A stretch of 60,000 nt of DNA from Membranipora membranacea (Eukaryota; Bryozoa; Gymnolaemata; Cheilostomatida; Membraniporidae). The notes under the pieces were generated by a model. That model ran no database searches. It worked only from the letters and a program-made list of their open reading frames with translations, and was not told the origin of the DNA. Shown one piece after another: positions 1 through 11,413 of the stretch. The stretch lies in assembly GCA_914767715.1 (NCBI GenBank), contig OU612070.1, positions 2,251,501 through 2,311,500 on the forward strand, given 5' to 3'. A program made the position numbers and the translations under genes. The number at the start of each line of letters is the position of its first letter. The first letter of the stretch is position 1.

Positions 1-52
1 GCATAAATGAGCTCCGGCTAGTGACTAATGTACTTTTGTGTATTATTTCAAG

Positions 53-2264
53 GTTCGCCAGCTGTTCACTAGCAAGATAGATAAGTTTCTGAGAAAGAAC
101 AATCCTCTCACATATGAATACAAGAAACCAGGACAGCCAGAAACTGACACAAAAGTGGGTAAGAATGGTGAGGCAATCGTCAAAGCTAAATCTGAAGGTA
201 ACAAATCCGCAGCAGCAGCGACTAAAGCAGCGGAGTCTTCAGTGGAGGATAAAGAGACATATAAAGTGAATGTGACACGCAAATATCAAGGGCCTGCTAC
301 GACGCTGACTATAGAGGTGAGCTGTAATGGTCAGCCTTATCTGCAGCCGTTCACACTGGATCTGGTAAACAGCCTCCACAATAACCAAATCAAGTAAGTC
401 ATCTGTATAACATGGAATAAAGGTTTCAATTTAAAATCCCCTGGTTTGAGTTACAGTTAATTTAAGCTTATTTAATTGCCCTGCATGATTGGTGGCGGAA
501 GCATTTCATTACCAAGCGATTGGTGGGAATTTGGTTGATTATGGAACGACAATACCTGTAACCTGGGTAAAGTTTGAGCATTATTAAGTCTATGTTTTAA
601 ACCAATCACACTGGGCCCTTACGCTCTCTCATTATATTATCACATAATATCACATGTAATGGGTTGTCGCTGCAGGACAGATGGAGAGAGATGCGATTTT
701 GTAGCTAAACCTTTTGACAAGCAGCAGATATTCTCTGCCAAGTATGAACATCTGTGGAGAAAGTCATACTCCAGGAGAGAAAGCGATAAATTCAAAGCTA
801 TTGACTCAGGCAATCAGTAGGTTATCCCGTATATGCTCCACCTCCCTACTATTTTAATCTTGTCCACATCTACGTGCCTTGTATTTGGGCGTGGGTGATG
901 GGGATGTAATTCTTTCCCATTATTGATCCTTTCATAGGCACTTTACGGAAAACATCCTACAACAATAATACTGTTTGCCAAAACGAAAAATGTATAATGA
1001 TAATTTGAAAACCAATTTCTGTTGTCCTGAGTGTTGTTTATTTAAGCTAACCCACTACATCATCTGGCTCATTAATTTAACCACTGTCTTGGGTCATTAG
1101 TTTGACAAAATAAACTAACGCCTTCCTGTCATCGATACTTATTACAGAGTTCATAGAAAGTTATTACGGATATTCAAAATACTACGAGTCAACCAATCCC
1201 AGCTAAAATTTCTGAAGACATACGTCTTTAAAAATCTTCTCTTCCACTTGTCCTCATTAGGAAGCAAGGAATGGAATGACGAACAGCTAGCACATAGGTA
1301 AATATTCATTATACAAAGGAAGACCATGCTGTTTGTTGGCTTATGTGTCTTAATTTGAACTCGGTAGTTGCTGCAGGGAGTTTGGGACACAAACTCACTG
1401 GTTGCAGATAGTTGTTACTCATAGAATCAACTTTTTAACATAATAACAACCCTCTGTTCCCGCTCTAGATAATGGCTCGATTTCCATTTAGATTTGTTGA
1501 TATGATCATAGCGTTGAGGAACTGCTTAGCTGGTGAGCAGCCATACCTGCCTGTGTTTTTCAACCCCAAAGTCAACCTGCTACAAGAGAGTGAATACAAG
1601 AAGGACAAGCTACAGTGTGTTATGCATTATCTCAGAAGGATTGCAAATAAAGGTCAGATATATTTTGGTCAAAAATGTACAGTCATGTATGGTTTGTTAT
1701 GGTCTATTAGGTGCAAGACTTGGGATGACTAGTCAATATTCCGGGACAAGATTTCTCTCAAGAAAACAAAAATTACGAGCAAAATATTTTTGTTAAATCG
1801 TACTTGTTGTATTTGTAATCCTAGTTTTCTTGTCGTTTACAGTAGCTATTGTAGATAAAGTGAAAATTCTGTTAATTTTTATTTGTCTGACATTAGGAGA
1901 GGACGGGTATAAGGCATTATTGCAAAAAGCGGAAAAGTCTGAGGAACGCGCCGCCACAGCAAAACTAACACAGCTGCAGAAAGCCGGAGAGAAACGATCG
2001 GCTCAGGATACAGAAGCTAGCAGCAGCAGCAATCAGGAAGCTAACAAATCTACAGGGCCTAAACCACAAACCCAATCAAAGGCTACTAAGTATGATCCTA
2101 AAAAGGCAAAAACCAATGTCATCAAAAAATCTGGGTATAAGCAAGTCAAGAAATCTGCAAAGCTCAGCCCTTTGAAAAGCTCTAAAAAGCTGCGCTCACG
2201 GACGGGAGTCTCAGATAGTCCTATAGTTATGGGACTACAAGGGCTCAGCTTACGAAGTAACTAG
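53..2264 (+). CDS. cGAS-like receptor / Mab-21 domain nucleotidyltransferase, 3' part
   Basis: Five exons join in frame: 53-393, 676-816, 1148-1297, 1492-1652 and 1897-2264 (stop). The 5' end, including the first two catalytic carboxylates, lies before the window. Visible: a segment ending in 'PFTLDLV', which aligns with the cGAS strand carrying the third catalytic Asp; 'LWRKSYSRRE', matching the cGAS W-R-x-S-F segment; then the Mab-21 helical core ('RKLLRIFKILR', 'LKTYVFKNLLFHL', 'FVDMIIALRNCL', 'FFNPKVNLL'). The vertebrate cGAS zinc-ribbon (H-C-C-C) is absent, as in invertebrate cGAS-like receptors. The last exon adds about 120 residues rich in Lys, Ser and Ala. The family senses cytosolic nucleic acid and makes cyclic dinucleotides; that activity is inferred here. 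Exon 4 must start at 1492, because the AG at 1467-1468 would bring in a stop codon. Another Mab-21 family member is the main alternative. Confidence 0.82.
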
Positions 2265-3034
2265 GCTTTGTTGAAGGTACGAGTGTTGTTTATATTGTTG
2301 ACAACCTAAACCAAATTAGGCCATCCATACTTATTGGTTGGTCTTGGTTCTCCTGTTGCTACTCTATTCTATACCACCTTGAAGCTGCGGTAGAATCCAA
2401 TATATGATAGTCTCTATGGAATTTTGAAACGTATAAAATGTACTAAACCTCAGCCAACTTAAGGTTAGCGCTGCTGTGATTAGTAGCGACTTTATTTTGA
2501 GTCTGTACCAAACCAACCCACACCTTCGCATGATATATTGGCGTCGCCATTGAGATTTAACACAAACTTTATCAATACTGCTGAGTCATTCGTTGAAGGG
2601 TTTGATTCTATATTGTAGCACACATTGTAACAGCTGAATGCTACTTCTCACCATGATGTGACATCAGTAGATAGATGCTGACTGCTTGGGGATATTGCTT
2701 ATTGTCACTTACTCATCTATCGTACTGAAGCTAGTATCAAATTTGCAGCTCCATTAACCTCAACCTCATAACTGAGTAGACGATTACTGATAAGTTATTC
2801 TTTGAGATACATCTACATTCTATGAGTAGCTACTGCTGGAAATACTTTGAGGAAATGAACCAATTTGAAGAATACCATGATGTACAGGAAGGTAATTTCT
2901 GTAGTAATTTTTATAGTGACTTTTTAGTTATTTTATCATTAAATATAGCTTTTCTAAAAAAAAGCGATTTTATTTTAGATGGATAGATATAGGTTGTCTT
3001 CTTTTTGTTCATGAAAAGACAATCCTAAAGCTTA

Positions 3035-3400
3035 CAATAAAAAATTCCTATATACCCTGTAGGAGTTTAATTTAGCTAGAGTTTAATTTCGCTATCTGGA
3101 CCTGGTACTAAATTTTACTAGTACTAAATTTTTAACTAAAAATTAAAAAAAAATGTCCAAGCTGGGATTCAAACCCAGGGCATAACCCTCCGTGATTGCA
3201 AGGCAGACACTTAGACCACTACACCACACTAACTTGCATGCATGAGGTGTATTCCTGTATAATTGTAAATTGTTTATGAAACTATGGTGAGTGAGTTTAA
3301 TTTAAGATACACTAAATTTCCCTACTTAGACAATAACGCGAAAAGCGAATCCTAAATGCCGCGAAAACTAAACTCCTATAGGGTATATAAATTTTTATTG
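3035..3400. repeat. Inverted-repeat (MITE-like) element around a tRNA-like core
   Basis: The left end (3035 to about 3073, 'CAATAAAAAATTCCTATATA' onward) matches the reverse complement of the right end (3364-3400) over about 37 bases with a few mismatches, giving terminal inverted repeats of a roughly 365-bp unit. No transposase frame is present, so it would be non-autonomous. The tRNA-like segment sits in the middle. Target-site duplications are not clear by eye. A foldback SINE or a chance nesting of two repeats are alternatives. Confidence 0.55.
3153..3235 (-). repeat. tRNA-like segment (pseudo-tRNA or SINE head)
   Basis: On the minus strand there is an A-box-like 'GGTGTAGTGGTCTAAG' and a good B box with T arm (CTGGG-TTTGAAT-CCCAG) at normal tRNA spacing. 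The anticodon stem and the acceptor stem pair poorly (about 3 of 5 and 5 of 7), so it is unlikely to be a working tRNA. It looks like a tRNA-derived repeat with pol III promoter boxes. Confidence 0.55.
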
Positions 3401-3411
3401 CAACAACCATC

Positions 3412-3480
3412 ATCCGAAGATGTTCTCCCTGACGTGCAAAGAAACCAAAACAAAAAACAATCGAAATAAAAAACAATCTT
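3412..3480 (+). repeat. LINE 3' tail fragment, second copy
   Basis: The segment 'TTCTCCCTGACGTGCAAAGA' followed by an A/C-rich tail closely matches 14512-14560, which directly follows the reverse-transcriptase C-terminus-like ORF near 14278-14550. It is therefore read as a severely 5'-truncated copy of the same non-LTR element. It is short, so the call rests on this one pairwise match. Confidence 0.5.
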
Positions 3481-3979
3481 AATTTACATACTGTCATATT
3501 CCTGGGCTTTTGGATGAGAAGGTACACATTTCAAGTCAGTTGCATTCAGCTTGCTAGAGCTTGATCGTTCTGAATTTGGGTCACAACCTGTGAACATTAA
3601 AATTACTACTGAATACTGATAAAATACGATAAGGGTAAGATTACCTTGTCTCATTCCCATCAGTAGTATTTATTATGATATTAGGTTTAAACATATATCC
3701 TTGTTCAGTTTGTAAACAACCTAACCATAATGTTATTGGCTGCTAGGTAGCCCGAAAATAATCATGATATGTAGTTTTTAACAAACAGCCAAGAAATGAT
3801 GGTTCGAGCATTGCATTTTCAACCGAAATGGCAGTCTGGACTATGATTGCGTACATTGTTAAACAGTAAATTGGGAGGACTCATATGAATCGGCAGCCTA
3901 TTCAAAGTAGACTTGGCCAACTAATCATTATTTGCATCCTTTTAAATACTTAACTCAAAGCTCCAGCAGTGATAAGATT

Positions 3980-6900
3980 TTATGTGATTGATTTGCGATT
4001 TGGTAACTCACTGCTTTTATCCCTCCTCCCCCCATTCCTATGGAAGTGACCTGGCCCATATGTTAGATTTGTGACAGGATGTCTTAATTTTATTGGTCTC
4101 CCTGTTAATGACCATGGCTTGTTTCGTATAGAGTTGTGTCCCTTGACATAGCGGGTTCCAATTCTACTGCAGTGGACGTGATATGTGGTAAGTATCGAGC
4201 ATGGATTGTAGACAGTGAAACCTGCTTCCCTTTCCATCACACCAATCATACCTGACATAAGAAAAAGACATTTTGAAAAAAAACTGTCATGGAACTTGAA
4301 CCTCCTCTCCTTCCAACAATTCACAAATCAAGAATTCGGTACAAGTGCCTCCAACCATAGAAAGAGTACATTTGAAATGATAAGGTGAGGCTCAGGTAAA
4401 CTTTTACCTTGACATGCTAAATAAGTTCTTCTACAAAATCTATTTTTTTGCACCAGAGCACTGATAGCAGTCATCACTTAGATCATGATCCAATTTGCCT
4501 GCATTTAGGGTTTGAACTGCCGTCCCCGTCCCCTAGATTTGGAATGACTGGACTGCTGGCAATTTGGATCAACTTCTTCTTCTTGTCATCACTCATCAGA
4601 CATTGAAGAATTTATTATGCAGCTAGAAAAATCTCACCATTTTCGGCTTGTTGAAGATTTACGGGATAATCGAGAATAGATAAAACTTTATCTTTGACAG
4701 GCTCTTTTAGTCTGAAGACATGTGTGTCGTGGGACCCTACAAAACATAAGATCTTTTCTTCACAGGAATGTATGGAGCCAATCAGACGTTACGTTACATT
4801 CATGTAGACTCCTACAACTATCAGCTTTAAATGAAGCACAGTAATAAAGATGACAGGAAGGGGTCAAGGTCACTTGCACATCCAAACGACTGTAAGTGAG
4901 GTTTCGTAAAATTTCATTATTAAGCATTTTCTTTCTGTTTAGTACACAAAAAAAGATTAGGGCTTGCCCTAAAGAGGGTCGCAAAGTGCCCTTAACTCTT
5001 TGTGTTCCGGATGGAAGTAAACCATCCTAGTATCTAGGATACATCCTAGAAGGGTAAGGCTATAAATGACCTCCTAATATTATGAGCTCCTAGACTCCCA
5101 TTACCCTAAATAAATTTCACCTTTTAACTATTATATAATAGTAAAAGCGTCACTAATTAGTGATCAAACAATAGAAATTCTTCTCATTGAGTTTAATATA
5201 AAAATACATGATACTCCTGATAAAATCATTGAAGATGCATCTGACTAATTGAAAGGGAACATGACTTTGTTACACATGTGTCTGGTAGCTCACCACAATA
5301 TAATGTAAAACGGTAAATAATTCACCGTTTCACGTTATATCGTGGTGAACTATGCACTTGCGATACTAAATTATATAATAGAGCAAGTGCATTTGAAGCC
5401 ATGAAACATTTGTTAAAATGCGTTTCCAGATCCGAAATCTGTCTGAAAGGCAGCTCACCATAATATTTCATGAGGCACAGGGAGGCAGCCTCACAGTCTC
5501 CGTGACCTTTGTTACCGTGCCTTGTAAGGGAGTAGATAGTCTTTGTGTCTCTCAACTTCTCTGTGTCAATCAGGTCAAATCCTTCACCAATAACTGTAAC
5601 AAAACCAGGTATGAGGGTTAGAGCGCCATGTGACCTGGGTTTGAACCCCACTGCACTCCACAGACTACTCAGGTCTGATAGGCCCTAGGATGTGCCCAAA
5701 CCTATAATCAGCACATATATTACAGAGCATTGTTAACATCATCTTGTTTTTTTAAGAGGCGTTTCAAAGGTATGATAACCCTGTTCTAACCATTTGCAAC
5801 TCTTTCCTTGCGTCAATGTATTGAGAGCAAACACACAATAATGAAGTTATTGTTGGTACTGTTTTGTAAATGATATTAAAGCTTCAAAGTGATCACAATT
5901 ATATCGTAGTTGCCTTCTCTCCTTACAGCACTAGACAACTCTTAATTATTGGTTGGTAAATAACATGTCTACAGCGATATGAACTTTCTATCATAAAAAT
6001 GACTATATAAACTTACTAATATCTCCATTGCTGCCGATGACAGGCTCATCTATGAGATATTTAGAAGAGATGTTGAAGAAATCTGTCATGTGAATCATAC
6101 GGTCCATCTTCAGAGGGTAAACTTTGGTCACATTCGGCCAGTTCTGCCTCAACAATATCTGTAAAGGTTAATTTTACACAGAGCATGAAAAACTTAAAAT
6201 CTGCTGAAATAGGGCTTTTGCTCATTTTTAGGGTAAAATGTTTGTAAACTTTTGGGTGATGGTGTGAGTATAACGATGAAGGTGACTTCTTTAAATATGG
6301 CAATCTCAGCAAAACAACAGCTGGATCCCACATGCACCCCTAGTCTCTTACTCCTCAATTATTTACCTAGGATGTGACCTGCAAAAGATTTTGCAGAACT
6401 CGGCTTACTTAACCTAGGACTGGAAAAAAATTAATGAAAACATTCCACTGGAATTGGTAAGGTTAGATTTACTTTCATTGTTGTGACATTGGTGTAAAGA
6501 AGGATTAGACGTTTGAGCTGAGAGTGATCGATATTATCCTTAATTACTGACATGTACTCCGAGTTTCGAGTTACCAAACTGTCTATTGTCTCTCTATCAT
6601 ATCCTTCAACATTCTGTCCTAAAAATATGAAAGAATTCTGAAAAATTTTCAATTAGAAATGCTGGGAAACACCAATGAGCTGAGTTGAGTCTGCTGTTTG
6701 CGGTTTGGCTCAACCTGGTATTATGAACTTGATGTTGTTGTATTAACACTTGCCAAATGGCATTATGTCAGCCACAACATATTATGGTTCACCATAGCCT
6801 TAAAACACAGATCTGAGGGCACAAGTAACCTTCCTGGCACACTGATTATTCAGACATTAGCTGCCTTTTGACACCTTTGATACTTGGCCAGAACACACAC

Positions 6901-9033
6901 AGTTTTGCACTTGCGCTTGCGCTTTGGATGCTCTTGTCCTTTCCAGGATGACAACATTTCTTCTTATGATGACGACACCGTATATCATTCCATATATCAA
7001 GTTAAGCTCATCTCGAAAGTTCCAAAATTATTGAATGAGTTATTCAGTTATTTCCAGGATTTTATATTATTGTAGTCTCATACGAAGTTTCTACAGACTA
7101 GGTGATGCCATCCACAAAGGTGGTTGATTATCTGTGTCCTCCCAAAGGCACGTATGGTACTTTCTCCACAACATGTTGCCAAATGCTCTTTTGTCACTCT
7201 GTGGAAACCTTTGCACAGTAACAGTTATAGCCCTTGATATATACGCAGCTGGCTGGTTCTCAAGCAGCGGCATTGCACTAAGACCACCTCTTGAGGTTTG
7301 TCTACAGCAGATTATCCTTGCTGACATCTGGTATATTGGTACCTAGCTCAGCAGGAAGATAAGGATTCTGGGTTCTCTGTTAGTTGGATCAGGAGTGTGA
7401 TCAATAGCATTTACATTTTCCAGTTGTTGGTTTGAGCTGAGCTGATGTCAAACCTGAAACCATCATTTGCTATCAGTAACAAAACTAAAAAAAAACTAGA
7501 GAGTAAATCTTATTTAGACCTACCTGTAAATAAATGGAACATTGTGATGAGGGTATACCCAGGCCCCGTCTGCTTTATAGTCTTTGAGAAAAAATAGTCT
7601 ATATCTTCTATTCCTTCATATCCTTCAGGAACATAACCTGTAGAATAAATATTTATTATCAGATCTCGAACATGGCTGGATTAGAGAGACTCAGTATTAA
7701 TGAGCTATAGAGTAAATAATATATAGTATTATAGAAAAATAGGCATTATATGTATTATATGTATGAATACTGGTACGGTATATAGGAAGTTCAAGTAGTG
7801 ACTGTTAGACCAATTTCAGTTTTCCTTTCTGGCATAGCATAGGTTCAGATCAGATTAAACTTACAGTTGTAGTAGCAGATCTGGGATTTTAATACTTCCT
7901 TGAGTGGAAATGTGATTCTATTAATTCATGAATTGAATAAAACTCATTGTTAATTTGTTATCTATTGAATCATCTATACCCACCGATATATATTCATGAA
8001 TTTGTGGAATTATCTGACCCTGAACAAGCAAATGGCAAACTATGTATCATTGCTGCTGCTGGAAACGATTTTTCATGTTTGATTGGTCCAAAAGATCAGT
8101 GATGCGACAGCCGACCCCATGTAAACAATTGCCAAGTAGTTGCCTGAGTTTTAAAGGGTCGTTACTGGGACTTCAGTCAATGCCTAACTTGAAAGCTGCC
8201 ACTACAAGGTGTCCCATCAATGGGCCATGTTAGGCCAACAACACGTAGGCTGTGTTTCATATTGTGGCGATGGTGGAATGGACTGTGCTTTGGGATGAGA
8301 GAACACAACTCCTAGTAGTATACAGCGGGCTATTCAATAAGCGCCATCAACCCTTTATTTTTTGGGGTTGGTTAGATGGTGCAATCCTTTGGATGCTTAA
8401 TGTTCACTGCCAGGGGATCGGTGCCGCAGGAGTTGTGGGTTGGAGTCTTACTGTGGGAGCTTTCAAGGTTGATTGTTCCAACCCCATGCACCCTCAGATG
8501 TATACCTCTCCTAGTCTATACTTACAACAAATTGTTTTCAGATATTATGAAAATGTGGAAAATTTCATGAGCCCCCTTCCCATCAACCTGAGCACTCTTT
8601 GACTTGCTCTGTCAATGTTATGATCACAACCAACACAAGTATTGTTGCTCATGAGACTCTCTCTCTCTCTCTCCAATAACAAGCTACAATGGTCCAAAAC
8701 TTACAAGGTGTAGAAGCAAAAAATGCACCTACATGTCTTACTTGGAATTAAAAATGCTTCTACACAATCCTTACCAAGTTCTGTGGCAGTAAGTGTAGTG
8801 TCTTCGCGTTCTTTTCTTATTGCATTTGAACGGAGGGAGCTTATCTTATTTGTGTTCTGTGAATCATTGGTAAAGCTTTTGAGATATCGATAGCCAATGA
8901 GGCTCATATTCAAATCATGATCCTCTCGAACCATAATAGTGTAACGCAGTACGGTGCTGCATGTCCCAATCAACACCAGAAGAAATAGATAATTCCAGAG
9001 TCTTCTGCCAAAGACTTTGCTGTACAGTGACAT
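3980..9033 (-). CDS. Type II membrane glycosyltransferase-like protein, copy A
   Basis: Seven exons, read right to left: 8775-9033, 7524-7637, 6473-6618, 6017-6158, 5459-5593, 4638-4736 and 3980-4251. They total 1167 nt, or 388 residues. Start Met at 9033 is supported by alignment with copy B. Residues about 13-33 form a signal-anchor membrane segment, followed by a variable stem with N-glycosylation sequons and then a conserved luminal domain. Motifs 'YSLTRHG', 'GSHDTH' and 'GFTVYNPCSILTTYHVHCS' resemble the ALSRWD, SQD-W-F and NP..I.TYH.H.S..R motifs of a glycosyltransferase family known mainly from bacteria. A Golgi sugar-transfer role is inferred from this. The gene structure is sure; the enzyme class is moderate, and the donor and acceptor are unknown. 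The C-terminal tail is specific to this copy, ending in 'ELPNRKSIT'. A minus-strand AATAAA lies at 3669-3674. Confidence 0.8.
5289..5349. repeat. Short foldback hairpin, 26-nt arms
   Basis: Arms 5289-5314 and 5324-5349 are near-perfect inverted repeats around a 9-base loop. The four differences are all transitions, so in RNA most would still pair as G-U. It lies just past the exon 5 donor of copy A, inside the intron. It may be a relic of a small foldback element. Confidence 0.6.
5620..5655 (+). repeat. tRNA-like fragment (B-box region)
   Basis: The segment contains 'GGTTAGAGCG' followed by 'CCTGGGTTTGAACCCC', resembling part of an A box and a B box but with too little space between them. 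It is read as a truncated tRNA-derived repeat. It lies just upstream of the exon 5 acceptor of copy A. Confidence 0.3.
8656..8673. repeat. (CT)n microsatellite
   Basis: About nine CT units in intron 1 of copy A, close to the exon 1 donor. Confidence 0.8.
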
Positions 9034-11413
9034 AGTCAGTCAGTTATTTGGTAATACGAGTAGATCCACTTGCTGATATCTTGAGTGTATTAGTGCTATG
9101 CTATGTGTTGATGTTCCCCGGAGTAATTTCAGACTGAAGATTGAAGCGCCGCTTTTATCAGAGGTGACCTATCTCTCCTGAGTCTAGAATGGAGAATGAA
9201 TTGGATTAAATGAGAAAACCATATGTCCGGTTGAACAATATGATAAATAAAAAAAAGCTAAAACCAAATCTCAGAACTTTGCCAAGTAACAACAAAATGC
9301 ACCCGCCATTGCTAAATTTAAACTAAATTTTTTCAAGCTCTTCAGGGCATAGGCTGTATGGATTGTGTCAGTTATTGCCCTCTCCTACTCACGTTAGATC
9401 TATGATTCCGTATTGAGTTGACTGCACCAATACCATACACAACTAAGAAACCAGAAATGTCTTGCCAAATAATTGTCTCTATCTTCATCGTCCTTACATC
9501 AGCTTCCGATTAGTGTTTGCATTAGTGTACATGCTGTGCTGAGAAGGGTAACAATTATGAATTATGTAACGCTACGAGCTGGCTTTACGTAATGCCGAAT
9601 GTCATATGTGTGTATCTTCCAGCGATATATATAAATAGTCAAACACATTAGAACAGGCAACTCCAAAACCATTTGTTGCAGAGAATTGATTTCTCACAAC
9701 TGTCTAGTACAATATAACTCAAGCTCTTTGTCTTTTCATCTACAATAGTGAAACTTTATTGATATGACTCCTCTGTGCCCCCGAAGTTATGATGGTAGTG
9801 GAGAGCAACAGCCTACCTCTTGATAAGCTACTCTTGCCTATTTTATTCAACCCCAAAGAACTTCCTACAATAAAGTAAATAAAAGAAAGATATGCTACAG
9901 TATGTTACATGGTGGTAGAAAAACAGCCCAATTTGTTGTTTTAGTTTGTGTCTATCCAGTGACTTGGGGTGTGATATTTTAACACATGGGTAGCCTGGGC
10001 AGGCTACAGGCAGCCTGACAGGCTATTACATTGGTGTTTGGTACAAGCCCTTACAAATGTTTCTTCATAAAAAATAGGATCATGCACAAGACAATACGAA
10101 GTCAAATTGATCACCAGACCAGGTGATATCAGAATGTGCTCCAGCACTCTTGTCACCAGTGAAAAGTCAGAGATGCCAAATCCAAACATGAAATAGGGGA
10201 GTTGCTGTGCCGACTTCACATCATGGCATAAGCATTATATCAAAATGATGGTTCTCAAACGAAATCCCCAAGATGAGACGGGAGCTGGTGACAAATTTCC
10301 ACGAAAGAGGCTGGAATTGTGCAATATTTGTAGTGGTAGTAGGCTAACAGAGTTTTGCTGCTAGGTCAACTATTAAATCTTTGGCTAGAATTTGGCTGGC
10401 AGGCAGAAAAGTCAAACAAGCCACAAAATCATAGCACATGAGGCACGATGTTTATCTGCATGGATTTGGCAACAACATCATGTGAAGACAAAACGAGGCA
10501 ATCATATAGCTTGTAATTCTCAACCAAAGTCTCTCAAGAAAAGAGGCAGACTTACTTATTGTTTCTCATTCACATTATAACCTTTAGAGTTAGCAACCAA
10601 TTTATAGTTCTTTAGCCTCCCAACTTCCTAACCTCACACCTAACACAACTTCCCAACACCTAACACCTAACACAACACTGAACACCATTAGCATTTGAAT
10701 TGATCAACCCTTAAAAGTCCAAACTCAATGTAACGTGTGTCAGATAAGACAATTGGCAAATTATTTATGCCAGTCTTGCAAGCCTTTACCTCCACACCAT
10801 TCTGTAGACAAACTAACTTATTTCATTCTGTTGAATGTGAATTTGTCAACTATGGCTTTTCCAATAGGAAAAGAGTAATAGAGGCTTAAGGAGTGGCTGA
10901 AGAATGAAAAGTGCCGCTTTTATCGATGGTTATTAGGATAGCAGCAGTGGTATCGCTGAATACATTATACTCGAATCTTCTTTTTATTGCTTTACATTAA
11001 AAGTTCAAGTGAATTTTCACCTGAAAATTATATAAATGCAAACATATATCATTTTTCAATCCTTTACTGTCATTGGGTAACACGGTAAAGAAAAAAGGCA
11101 GATAACTTTACGCGGGACGGAAGGTTTGAGAAATATGTACACCAGTACATAATCATTGCATCAGATTTGACAATAACTAGGAGTATCAATTACATTAAAT
11201 TCAATAAATATAAACAGGAACAGGTCAAAATTTACAGTCAGTAACTTGAATACATGTTTTAAACTGCACTACTCATGTTCCAAAAACATCACATCAAAAT
11301 AAACTCACAAAAATAATCTTCAAAGAAATAACAGGGGGTGTGTGCAAACGAATCGGACAATTTTGAAAGTTTATTCCCAAGGAGATTGTCAGCTTGAGAG
11401 GATATAAAGTGTA
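9034..11413. other. Spacer between the two tandem gene copies
   Basis: No exon or RNA gene was recognised. It should hold the promoter and 5' UTR of copy A and the 3' flank of copy B. A minus-strand AATAAA at 11370-11375 is about 40 bases past the copy B stop and could be a poly(A) signal. An A/C-rich stretch with repeated 'CCTAACAC' units lies near 10620-10680. The short ORFs show no family features. Confidence 0.5.

Larger units (their letters stand above)
2265..3979. other. Intergenic region between two convergent genes, with repeats
   Basis: No coding exon was recognised. The stretch holds the 3' flank of the cGAS-like gene (a possible AATAAA at about 3036-3041, inside a repeat), an inverted-repeat element at 3035-3400, a LINE tail at 3412-3480, and the 3' flank of the minus-strand gene ending at 3980. 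A minus-strand AATAAA at 3669-3674 lies about 300 bases past that stop and is a plausible poly(A) signal. The short ORFs here lack family motifs. Confidence 0.6.
4252..8774 (-). other. Introns of copy A
   Basis: Six introns of about 310 to 1140 bases. They hold a short hairpin (5289-5349), a tRNA-like fragment (about 5620-5655) that is missing at the same place in copy B, and a (CT)n run near 8656-8673. Parts near 6320-6420 still align with the matching intron of copy B (about 13330-13420). The ORFs seen in intron 1 (8042-8602) have no family motif and look like chance frames. Confidence 0.6.

Noticed and set aside
3153-3235. Functional tRNA gene
   Set aside because: The boxes are present, but the anticodon and acceptor stems do not pair well enough.
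8252-8602. 116-residue open frame in intron 1 of copy A
   Set aside because: No homology-like motif and odd composition; it overlaps another frame and lies within a clear intron on the other strand.
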